A stretch of DNA of 64,000 nucleotides from Tritrichomonas musculus (Eukaryota; Parabasalia; Tritrichomonadida; Tritrichomonadidae), in the NCBI GenBank assembly GCA_039105265.1, contig JAPFFF010000064.1, positions 310,001 to 374,000 of the forward strand, given 5' to 3'. The position numbers and the translations under genes were made by a program. The notes beneath the pieces are model-generated. The model saw nothing but the letters and a program-made list of their open reading frames with translations, was not told the origin of the DNA and searched no databases. Below are positions 29,228-37,689 of the stretch, piece by piece (positions within the stretch are counted from its first letter, which is position 1; the number at the start of each line of letters is the position of its first letter).

Positions 29228-29394
29228 GTTTATTTTCATAAAAAAATTTATATTTCCAACTAAGCTTCTAAAAGCTTAGTTAGCCTTTGACAAAAAATAA
29301 AAACAAAGCAAAACATAAAAAAAACTAAAAAAAAAAAAAAAAAAAAAGAGTAAGATTGTTTATTTAGGATTGATGATTTTCATCAAGAAGATAA
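29228..29394. repeat. Second copy of the 3'-flank block, flipped relative to its gene
   Basis: It matches 21116-21270 in the same strand, whereas the gene copy beside it is on the opposite strand. The join follows CTTATCTT, and the inverse AAGATAA stands at the far end of the block. Confidence 0.85.
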
Positions 29395-29928
29395 AAGTTG
29401 ATATGCCTTTTCAATATTTTGAGAACTTTCAAATATAAAAAAACTAGAGAAAATAATGATAAATTATATAGTATAAATTAGATAATTTTTAAAGATAAAG
29501 ATTGGAATACAACCAACTTTCATTTTCTATTCAAAAAGAATATAATTAATTACGAATAATGCTTCACATGCTCTATAATTATTATGCAACCAATAAATAG
29601 AATAATTACAATACAGATTAAGATGCAATAATTTTATGGAACACTTTCAATAATATTGTTTAATGCCGCCTGATGTTCATATAAAAAAAGAAATATATTT
29701 TTAGATCAAGACTGCATTTATTTCTTTGAATTTGAAACATATTAATATTTTGCTTCAATTATCAGTGATTATAATGCTTCCACTTTTGAAAAGTCAATCA
29801 AAAAAAAAAAAAAAAAAAAAAAAAATGTCAAACTGAAAATTTTAAAAACTTTTTTATGTAAAATTATTTAATACTTGTACGATTCAAGTTCTTGATCACG
29901 TTGAGAAACAATAGACTATTCAACATCA
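29395..29928. other. AT-rich intergenic DNA
   Basis: No gene seen. A run of more than 20 A lies near 29,800. Confidence 0.6.
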
Positions 29929-30970
29929 TCAGCGAGCATGTATTTGTTTTCTCTTAAGAAAATCAAATGAAGGACCGCTTTTTGGATCAATTTCGAGGCA
30001 CATTGACATCAAATCAATGCAGCACTTTGAGACAAATGGCAACTCCTCTGGCATTTTGATTTTCTTTATCATTGACTTGTCCTTTATTGACTGATTTGGC
30101 ATTTTCCCGACGAACAAGAAATACATGATGCCTCCGAACGAGTAAACGTCAGTTTTGTTATCGTAATCATCGTTATCGTTCATCATTTCATCAACTCCGA
30201 CCTTTTTTTGTCATTTTAAGAGCGCTCAACATTTCTTCATCGAACAAGATTTCATTGATGCCAACCAATCCGAAATCTATCAATTTGGCTTGTAGAACAG
30301 AACTCAACATGATGTTGCCTATTTTCAGGTCTCTATAAATCAATTTCTTAGAGTTGATGTATTTCTTTCCGTGCGATATTTCAACTATAATTCTGGCCTT
30401 CAGTGTGCTTCTGGCCATGTCTTTTACAAGACAGTCTTTGAGAGTGAAATCAATAAATTCAATGAAAAGTGCAACCGTGGCCACTTCATCTTGTGTGCCG
30501 GTTTTTTCTGATAGAACTTTGGTTGGATTGATTGCAATGGATCTAAATATGCATGAATGGTGAAGTGAATAAAGAACTTGAAACTCTTTCTGTGCATTTT
30601 TTACGTCTTCAATTGTTGCACCTTCAATTTTCAATGCTCTCATACAAAGTGGAGTGTGAGTACGTTTGTCATTCAACTTGTAAGTGATGAATGTGCGACC
30701 TTCTCCAAGCTGCCCAACTGTTTCAAAGTTAGCTTCTCCATCATCACCATAAAAATAATTGTCTTCTTTTTCATTAGGATTTCAGTCAACTTTTTCAGAA
30801 GATTTTTATTCAAATTTTTCTAATGAATCGTTTTTAGTTTCTTCTTGAGAGTGTTTTTTAATTCTTTTTGAATAACTTGGTTCATCATCTTCTTTTTCTT
30901 TGATAAGCCTATTTTTCTTGTGATTTCGGTTCACTAAAATGCAAAATAGGCTTATCAAAATATGAAACAT
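29929..30970 (-). pseudogene. Decayed protein kinase gene with an N-terminal hydrophobic anchor
   Basis: From the ATG at 30970 the frame reads a hydrophobic start (MFHILISLFCILV), a Lys/Glu-rich stretch, then a kinase: VGQLGEGRTFITYK (glycine loop), MRALKI, YSLHHSCIF, LIYRDLKIGNIML (Tyr instead of His in HRD), LIDFGLV. Two in-frame stops interrupt it, TAA at 30808-30806 and TGA at 30784-30782. A frame change near 30,190 separates DFG from the C-lobe (NKTDVYSFGGIMYFLFVG), and the end may be shifted too. The C-lobe resembles the LRR-kinases of this window, so it probably derives from the same expanded kinase family. Not functional. Confidence 0.8.
30899..30959. repeat. Perfect 17-bp inverted repeat
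   Basis: TTTGATAAGCCTATTTT at 30899-30915 and its exact inverse at 30943-30959, with 27 bases between. It lies inside the 5' part of the kinase pseudogene and would form a stable hairpin in RNA. Confidence 0.85.
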
Positions 30971-31777
30971 GTTTTTTATCTTAAAACTAATGATTATTAT
31001 ACTGGCAATGATATTTCCATGAATTTATGTCTCATTAGGAATCATAAAAAAATATAATTTAATTTAGAATGTGCAAAAAACTTCTGGTTAATTATATTTT
31101 CATTATTGAAATAAAGAAAATTTTTTAATGATACAAATATTTGGTTTATAATTAACTTTTTGAATATATATGATAATGATATTTGCTTTTACATATATAC
31201 TGCATAATTAGAATTCTATATTTCGCATAGAAAGAAAAAAATGTTGAGAAATATTTTCTAAGCAATTCCTAATTTTATTTCATTCAATTTTTTTGACACT
31301 TTACAGTACAGTAAGAAAAAGATAAAAAATTTTACGTTTTATATATATTTTTTCTCTCATTTTTTTGATTTCTTGTAATTGTTTTTTCTAGTTCTTTTTT
31401 AAATATTATTGCTTTATATCTAAATATTTATTTTTAATATTTAATTTTCAACATATATTATTTAAAATATTAAAATAATATTTTTTATTTTCATGTATAT
31501 AAATCATAAAAAAATTATTTTGGCATTTTCAATTGAAAAAAAATTTCTTTTCACAATATTCAATCAAGTCTCTCATTTTTAGATACATATCAATTATGAA
31601 GATATTATTTTTCACCACATAATAATCTATTTTTGAACAATAATGTTCAAAAATAGAAATATCATGAGATTTGTTTTTTTCGCCCTATTTTAAAAAATTG
31701 TAAACGGTAATACGTTATTTTGAATTTGTTAAACGTTTTTAAATATTTTGAAACTCAAAATTTAGTGGTTTCGATTA
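30971..31777. other. AT-rich intergenic DNA
   Basis: No gene seen. Upstream region between the kinase pseudogene and the first CaaX-Ubl gene. Confidence 0.6.
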
Positions 31778-31866
31778 AATAAAGGTCAAAAACAGTCAAA
31801 ATTTGGATTTAAATCTATTTGTGTTTTTCCTTTTTTTTTTTTTTTTTTCAAACGGCTTAATTAATT
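31778..31866 (+). promoter_or_regulatory. Shared upstream block of the CaaX-Ubl genes (copy 1)
   Basis: AATAAAGGTCAAAAA (31778) and AAACGGCTTAAT (about 31850) recur in the same order before the paralogue at 33192 (33121 and about 33162). AAACG-type strings resemble Myb-recognition motifs of T. vaginalis promoters; that link is inference. Confidence 0.55.
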
Positions 31867-31874
31867 CTAGTTTC

Positions 31875-32243
31875 ATGGAACCTCAAACAGTTGAACAAAC
31901 ACAGCCATTATTAGCAGAACCACAAGTTAATCCAACAGCTGGTCTGGTTTCTGTTCGTTTTTGTATTCTTCAAGGAGCTGGATGCTGCCCTTTCTTTCCA
32001 TGTTGCAAAGCAAAAAAATTGGATGCAACTCAAATTGTTGTACCAGAAACAACAACAGTTGAACAGTTTTTACGCATGGTTTCACAAATAAATGGCGCCA
32101 GCGAGCCATATTCTATTGCTTTAATTGATGATTATCAACTTAGTAACGAGGATTATATTGCTCCAACAATCAGATCTTTTGAAAATTTCGAATCTCCAAT
32201 AGTTGTAGTTCCAAAAGAACCACCATGTTGTCTTTTGATCTAA
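31875..32243 (+). CDS. Short ubiquitin-fold-like protein with CaaX box (paralogue 1)
   Basis: 122 residues from the ATG at 31875, the position matching the start of the paralogue at 33192. After an N-terminal MEPQTVEQTQPLL comes VSVRFCIL (strand 1), a Cys-rich insert (GCCPFFPCCKA), then QIVVPETTTVEQFLRMVSQ (strand 2 and helix), YSIALIDDYQLSNEDYI and SPIVVVPKE (last strand). This order of strand, strand, helix and strands fits a ubiquitin fold. The C-terminus is CCLLI: CLLI is a CaaX prenylation box with a neighbouring Cys available for palmitoylation. The layout recalls plant membrane-anchored ubiquitin-fold (MUB) proteins, which recruit E2 enzymes to membranes. Sequence similarity to MUB is not shown here. 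Confidence 0.65.
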   Translation: MEPQTVEQTQPLLAEPQVNPTAGLVSVRFCILQGAGCCPFFPCCKAKKLDATQIVVPETTTVEQFLRMVSQINGASEPYSIALIDDYQLSNEDYIAPTIRSFENFESPIVVVPKEPPCCLLI

Positions 32244-32594
32244 TTATAATAAAATCATTTATTAGATTTTTATTATTCATTTTTAATCTTCTTATAAGAA
32301 ATTATTATCACGATAAATTTGTAAAACTAATCTGTATTTTTTTATTTAAATATCATATTTTGATTTTTTTAAGGAAAATGATATAATTTTTTTTAAGTAT
32401 CATTTCATGAAAGATTAATCATAGTCATTAAATTCATTTTGTTATTTTAATTTATTTTGGAAAAAAACATATAAAAATGAAACTAGTATCATTCTTCAAC
32501 TCCTAATAAAAAGCAAATATTTTGAAAAAAAATATTTATTAGCTTTATTCTCGATAGCTTCAGAGTAAATGGATTTTGACCGAATAAAATAAAA
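32244..32594. other. AT-rich intergenic DNA between convergent genes
   Basis: Nothing recognisable. Confidence 0.6.
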
Positions 32595-32999
32595 TCAAAT
32601 TAATAGACAACAAGATTCTTTTGCTGGAACTCCAAGTCGAAGAACTGGTGATTCAAAATATCGATAAGATTTGATTGTTGGCCCAATAGGATCATTTGGT
32701 CTAAGTCTGAAAACTCCGTTCACTCTGCATGAAGTAAATCTTTCACTCGAATCGACCATTCTCGTTGCAATCGTCAAAAATTGATCAACTGTTGCAGTTT
32801 CAGGTAAAACAATTTGATGCTGATGGAGATATAATGTATCATCTGAAGAACAGCAAGAAGCCTTCTCACTTGTCAGGCAAGCAAAACGGACTGAAACATA
32901 ACCTTCAGGTACATTTACATTTTGGTTTGGTGGATATAAAAGTGGCTCGGTTTGTTCATTTTCTACAAACGCTGAAGAGCCAACCTTTGATTTATGCAT
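32595..32999 (-). CDS. Short ubiquitin-fold-like protein with CaaX box (paralogue 2)
   Basis: 134 residues from the ATG at 32999 (MHKSKVGSS). Same plan as its two neighbours: EPLLYPPN, YVSVRFACL, a shorter Cys patch (ASCCSSDD), HQIVLPETATVDQFLTIATRM, FRLRPNDPIGPTIKSYRYFESPVLRL, and the C-terminal SCCLLI. It is more diverged than the other two, which are close to each other. It is divergent from paralogue 3, whose start lies 192 bases away, so the two may share a promoter region. Intact. Confidence 0.65.
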   Translation of the reverse strand: MHKSKVGSSAFVENEQTEPLLYPPNQNVNVPEGYVSVRFACLTSEKASCCSSDDTLYLHQHQIVLPETATVDQFLTIATRMVDSSERFTSCRVNGVFRLRPNDPIGPTIKSYRYFESPVLRLGVPAKESCCLLI

Positions 33000-33120
33000 A
33001 TGAGACACAGTAAAATTTAAAAACGTTTCATAACAGAAAAATTACTTTTTAATAGAAAAGTAATTAAAAATATAACGAACTCAATTCAAATAAATATTAA
33101 ACGTGAAACATGATTGCTCA

Positions 33121-33172
33121 AATAAAGGTCAAAAAAAAAATTTTTTTTTTAATAAACGATAAACGGCTTTAA
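33121..33172 (+). promoter_or_regulatory. Shared upstream block of the CaaX-Ubl genes (copy 3)
   Basis: AATAAAGGTCAAAAA at 33121-33135 and AAACGATAAACGGCTTTAAT at 33154-33172, matching the block before 31875; both copies then have a T run and TTTCATGGAAC at the start codon. Confidence 0.55.
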
Positions 33173-33191
33173 TATTTTTTTTTTTAATTTC

Positions 33192-33560
33192 ATGGAACTT
33201 CAAACAATTGAACAAACACAACCATTGCTAGCTCAACCAAATCCTAATTCAACAGATAACTTGATTTCTGTTCGTTTTTGTGTTTATAAAGATGAACTCT
33301 GTTGCTGTCCAATTTTCAGTTGTTGTAAAGCATCTACTGAAGACGCTGTTCAAATTGTTGTTCCAGAAACTACCACTGTTGGCCAATTCCTTCAAATTGT
33401 TAACGAAACTAATAATCCTAAAAAAGAGTATTCTATTGCATTGATCGCTGGTTTTCGACTTAGAAACGAGGATCTTCTTGCACCAACAATTCGATCTTTT
33501 GAAAGATTCGAAGCTCCAATAGTCGTGGTTCCAAAAGACTCATGTTGCCTTTTAATTTAA
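33192..33560 (+). CDS. Short ubiquitin-fold-like protein with CaaX box (paralogue 3)
   Basis: 122 residues, nearly colinear with paralogue 1 (MELQTIEQTQPLLAQP, ISVRFCVY, CCCPIFSCCKA, QIVVPETTTVGQFLQIV, FRLRNEDLLAPTIRSFERFEAPIVVVP) and ending DSCCLLI, a CaaX box preceded by Cys. Conservation of the PETTTV helix, the APTIRSFE segment and the tail in all three paralogues, with variation elsewhere, indicates selection on protein function. Predicted to be prenylated and membrane-bound; fold assignment by strand/helix pattern. Confidence 0.65.
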   Translation: MELQTIEQTQPLLAQPNPNSTDNLISVRFCVYKDELCCCPIFSCCKASTEDAVQIVVPETTTVGQFLQIVNETNNPKKEYSIALIAGFRLRNEDLLAPTIRSFERFEAPIVVVPKDSCCLLI

Positions 33561-33752
33561 ATATAAATAAAATCGTTTTTTTTAAATTAATTATTATTTC
33601 CTGTATTCATTTGAAATGCATAAAAATAATATAATATTTTAGACTTCTTCCTAAATAGAATTTTATAAATAACATATATGATAATAATGAAAAGACTTTT
33701 ATTATATACAGGCATTAAGTTACTATTACTGTAAATTATTGTTTTAATAAGA

Positions 33753-33860
33753 TTGGCTTCAACTATTCGTGGTTTTCGAATAATCAATGAAGACTTTTTT
33801 TTTTGTCATAGAATATCAACTTGTTGTTTGCTTCTATATTGTTTATTGTTTCGGACATTT
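33753..33860 (+). pseudogene. Possible fragment of a fourth CaaX-Ubl copy
   Basis: A short open piece reads TIRGFRIINEDFFF and, further on, STCCLLLY. This resembles GFRLRNEDLLA and DSCCLLI of paralogue 3, in the right order but compressed and without a proper stop. It may be chance. Confidence 0.3.
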
Positions 33861-34597
33861 ATGATTTTATTTAGGTTGAAAGAATTGGGTTGCAAATATT
33901 TGCCTAATTTACTTATATTATTTTATTATGTATAAAAATTGAATGATAACATTTTCAATAAAATTGAAACAATAACGGAGAAATTGAATCAATAACTGAC
34001 ATATTTAATATTGGCTTATTTCATTCATTTAATCGATAATTTACATTAAATTTGAATTTTATATTATCAGAAACACGCTCTTTTCAAGTTTCAAAAAAAT
34101 TTTTATAATTACAGATCTGAATTTTCACTCATTAAATGTATTCAAGGCTTTTATATATATGAAATTATTTATAAATGATTGAAATATTATTTTTATATGA
34201 ATGGCCTTTATTTTTCTCATTATTTTTTTTTATTATTATTAATTTCAAATGTGAAAATGAAAAAGACATTTATCATATTCAATTATTCTCAGAAATAAAT
34301 CGATTTTTGGAGGCTATTTAATCTTTTTTGATAATACTTAGAGATATCTAAGAAAATCTGTTAAATTTATAACTAATTTGTAGTTGAAATTTAATCAAAA
34401 CAAAATGGTTGTTTTCAAAATATTTAAATAAAATTCTATTTTTTCTTTATATATTTTACTCATACAATGAAATAAAACCAATTTTAAATTTTCAGTATCA
34501 TTCTCAATTTTTCGGTTATAAATTCAATTTTTTGGATATTTTTGATAAGAAAATATTTATGGTAGATATAAATATATTTTAATATTGAAAATATAAT
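33861..34597. other. AT-rich intergenic DNA
   Basis: No gene seen. Confidence 0.6.
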
Positions 34598-34599
34598 TA

Positions 34600-35377
34600 C
34601 AGTAGTGTTTTTAATATTGTAACGGTATTTAAAGAGGTAACGCCTTTTTTTAGAAAAAAAATTTAAAAATCCAAAATTTAATTTTTTTTCAACATAAAAC
34701 AGAGTTTGTTTAAATTAAATTATTAAATAATATTTACTATCATTTATATGATATTAATCACGAAGTTGTGTATCTATCTGTCTCAAATCACCAAAGTTTT
34801 TCGTCAACTAATGAAACAAATTAAAGCATGATTATAAACATGCGCATCAAAGTAATAGTTTATTTAAGAATAAAAACATATTATATATTATGAGAATATT
34901 AATAATTATTAGTTAAATTTGTAAAAGTAAAATTATTGCCTATAAAATTGAGTATATCTCATAAGAATTTTTTATTTTGTGTAAACACTTATGAAAATGG
35001 TTACATTTTTTAAATAATTTTTATTTTTCAAAAGAAAGTATTTATCATTTATAATTAAATGATGAATAAATTATGAATGATGAATAGATGCTAAACTAAT
35101 TATATAAGAAAATATCAAAAATTTTAAAAAGGTAATGAAGTAATTTGATTTTAATTTGTTTCATTGGTTGACGAAAAACTTTGGTGATTTGAGACAGATA
35201 GATACACAACTTCGTGATTAATATCATATAAATGATAGTAAATATTATTATATAATTTAATTTAAATAAACTCTGTTTTATGTTGAAAAAAAAATTAAAT
35301 TTTGCTTTTTTAAATTTTTTTTCCAAAAAAAAAGCGTTACCACTTTAAATACCGTTACCATATTAAAAACACTACTG
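34600..35377. mobile_element. Mariner-like MITE with ~230-bp terminal inverted repeats
   Basis: Flanked by TA on both sides (34598-34599, 35378-35379). Ends read CAGTAGTGTTTTTAATAT and its inverse. The arms stay similar for about 230 bases, including ACGAAGTTGTGTATCTATCT and its inverse at about 35200, with slight divergence. The 778 bases hold no transposase. The end type (CAGT plus TA) is the same as in the MITE at 24366, but the sequence family is different. Confidence 0.85.
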
Positions 35378-35379
35378 TA

Positions 35380-35885
35380 GAGTAAAAATTTTTTTTGCCC
35401 AAAATAGACACTTTTTATACTATAAACATCAGAAAAAGTATGTAAACTACTCAATTGTTGTTGGTCGAAATTAACCTTTGAAATAATTCAAACAAAATAA
35501 ATAATAAATTCAATATATGCAAATAAAAACCAGATTTGAATAATTGCAATATTTAAACACTAATTTATGAATATATTGACAGTTTTACATATATATTACA
35601 ATATACTTTTAAAAATAATATAATCAAATTTATCTTTTGTTCCAACTTTTAAGGGGATACTTTCAAAAATTCTGTATTTCAGAGAGTATTATTCAATTAA
35701 TTCTCTCTAATTGTTTTAAAATCAATCATTTGCTTGTGATAATTAATCAGATTTTTTTTTGAATGAAAAAGGCTCTTTAGAATTAAAAATTTAGATGGCG
35801 ATTGATTTTACAATGAATTAAAAATTGTGAAACACTCAAACAATTTTGTAATTTAATTTTTTTTAGTATGAATTAATAAAAAATT
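35380..35885. other. AT-rich intergenic DNA
   Basis: Nothing recognisable between the MITE and the fold-back element. Confidence 0.6.
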
Positions 35886-37180
35886 AATTCTCGCAAGGCC
35901 ACTTTTTGAATACTTTGAAAACATAACTTTTTATGATATGGGATGCAACGATAAAAAAGTGACACTATATTTACGCCCTAATAAAAATTATTAAAAACAG
36001 TAAATATAAATTAAGAGAACTTTAATAAATCGAATGATACCTCTTTGATAAGAAAATGTCTATCAGAAGTCGAGATATCACTTACAAAATTTGTGAAAGT
36101 CTGTTTGATTTATAATATTTGTTTTTTCTAATAAAAACAATTTTAAATATGCTGTTTATCATATAAAATATATCATAAATATAAACGCTATCTTCTTAAT
36201 GGATATAAACTGTCAGAAGTCGAGATATCGCATGCAAAATTTGTGAAGGTCTGCTTGATTTTAAAAAATTTTCATCTTGTAAGTTTTAAAATAAAACCTA
36301 ATGCTTATTATTTTGCTAAAAAATCATATTTTTCAAATATTATTAAGAAAAAATGTGAGATTGATTCAAATAGAATTTTAGTCCTATTGAAACCATTGTT
36401 TTTGCTTATCAATTTTTGAATAAAATATTATAGACATTGAAAAATATTGATAATTTATTATTGAAAATTTTTTTCAACACAAATACATTTATATTTGAAT
36501 ATTTAAGACGAATATGATTATTTTACCCAATATTAATAAAATATATTTAACATATTCATAAAATTTAGTTAATATATTGACATAATTTTCAAAACTGTTT
36601 CGAAAAAATCCTTTTTTTATAAACATATTTTTTATATATTCAAAATGATTTTATTAAAAGTATTTGTACATCTTAATATTTTACTAATATATCCAAAATT
36701 AAAATGCAATTTTATTTCATATTTCATATTAATATTATTTTATTATTATAAATAAACCTAATTTATAACATTCTTCAAAATTTTACATCAAATTATCTAT
36801 ACATCAAGATGATATATAAATTACTCTATTTATTGCGTTTGTAAAATCATAATTAGCATTTTGGAATATATTAATGTCATTACGGTAGTATAAAATATAA
36901 TCAAAAAGAATTTTACAAAATGCTCGAACAGAGTCTCAGAAAAAATGTAAGTGATATCTCGACTTCTGACAGATATTTTCCAAAACCAGCCCATAATTCA
37001 TTTTTATTTATAAGTCCATATTTAATTTATCATATTTTTTAAAAAATAGTATAGTAACAAAAAAATTTGAATGAATTTTCAGAAAGTTTCCTATCGTTGT
37101 ATCCCCTATTTTTTATGTTAAAATAATGTTACTTATACAACTTTTTAATAAAAAATATTCAAAAAGTGTCCGCGAGAATT
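35886..37180. mobile_element. Fold-back type non-autonomous element, ~1.3 kb
   Basis: The left end AATTCTCGCAAGGCCACTTT and the inverse of the right end, AATTCTCGCGGACACTTTTT, match, and the similarity continues with gaps to GGGATGCAACGAT / GGGATACAACGAT, about 80-90 bases in. A second motif, TCAGAAGTCGAGATATC, occurs twice in the left half (about 36060 and 36208) and once inverted in the right half (about 36955). No coding frame. TTAA/TA-like bases flank it, but the target duplication is not certain. Arms are clearly diverged, so it is older than the two MITEs. Confidence 0.65.
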
Positions 37181-37193
37181 ACAAATTTTTCTT

Positions 37194-37222
37194 CACTTTT
37201 TGAGCCTTCAGCTCAAAAAGTG
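37194..37222. repeat. Perfect 12-bp inverted repeat (CACTTTTTGAGC)
   Basis: CACTTTTTGAGC, five bases CTTCA, GCTCAAAAAGTG. It lies 14 bases outside the fold-back element whose tips carry the same CACTTTTTGA string. Confidence 0.75.
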
Positions 37223-37689
37223 AATTGCAAAATTTGTTAAATTCTTCAAATATCAGAATTTTCAATTAAACTTTTTGATAAATAAATAATCGTACTTTAA
37301 TCTCAAATATTTCATAAAAAAAGAATATGTTTTTTGATTTTAATCTTAAAACAGACATCAATACATTAAATTATTTCTTTTTAAATATTTGAAAATCACA
37401 AATACTAATTATAAAAAAGGATCATTCTTTTTGACATCTCGATCGAAGTTATTAATATCAAGTTTACAATTATTTTTTATCACATTTCATATCTGATATC
37501 ATGATAATCGAATATCTCGATATCAAATTTTTAAACTGATAATCGAGTATCAGATGTAAAAAAGTGACGTTTTTGATATCGATTCTCTAAATGACAAGCC
37601 TATTCTAAATAAATGATATAACTGTTTCAGCAAGATACAAAAAGGTATAAATCAAATAATCTAGAATTTTTATTTATTAAAAAAAATAT
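37223..37689. other. AT-rich intergenic DNA 3' of the HECT gene
   Basis: No gene. Several GATATCGA-type strings cluster at 37,430-37,590. Confidence 0.55.
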
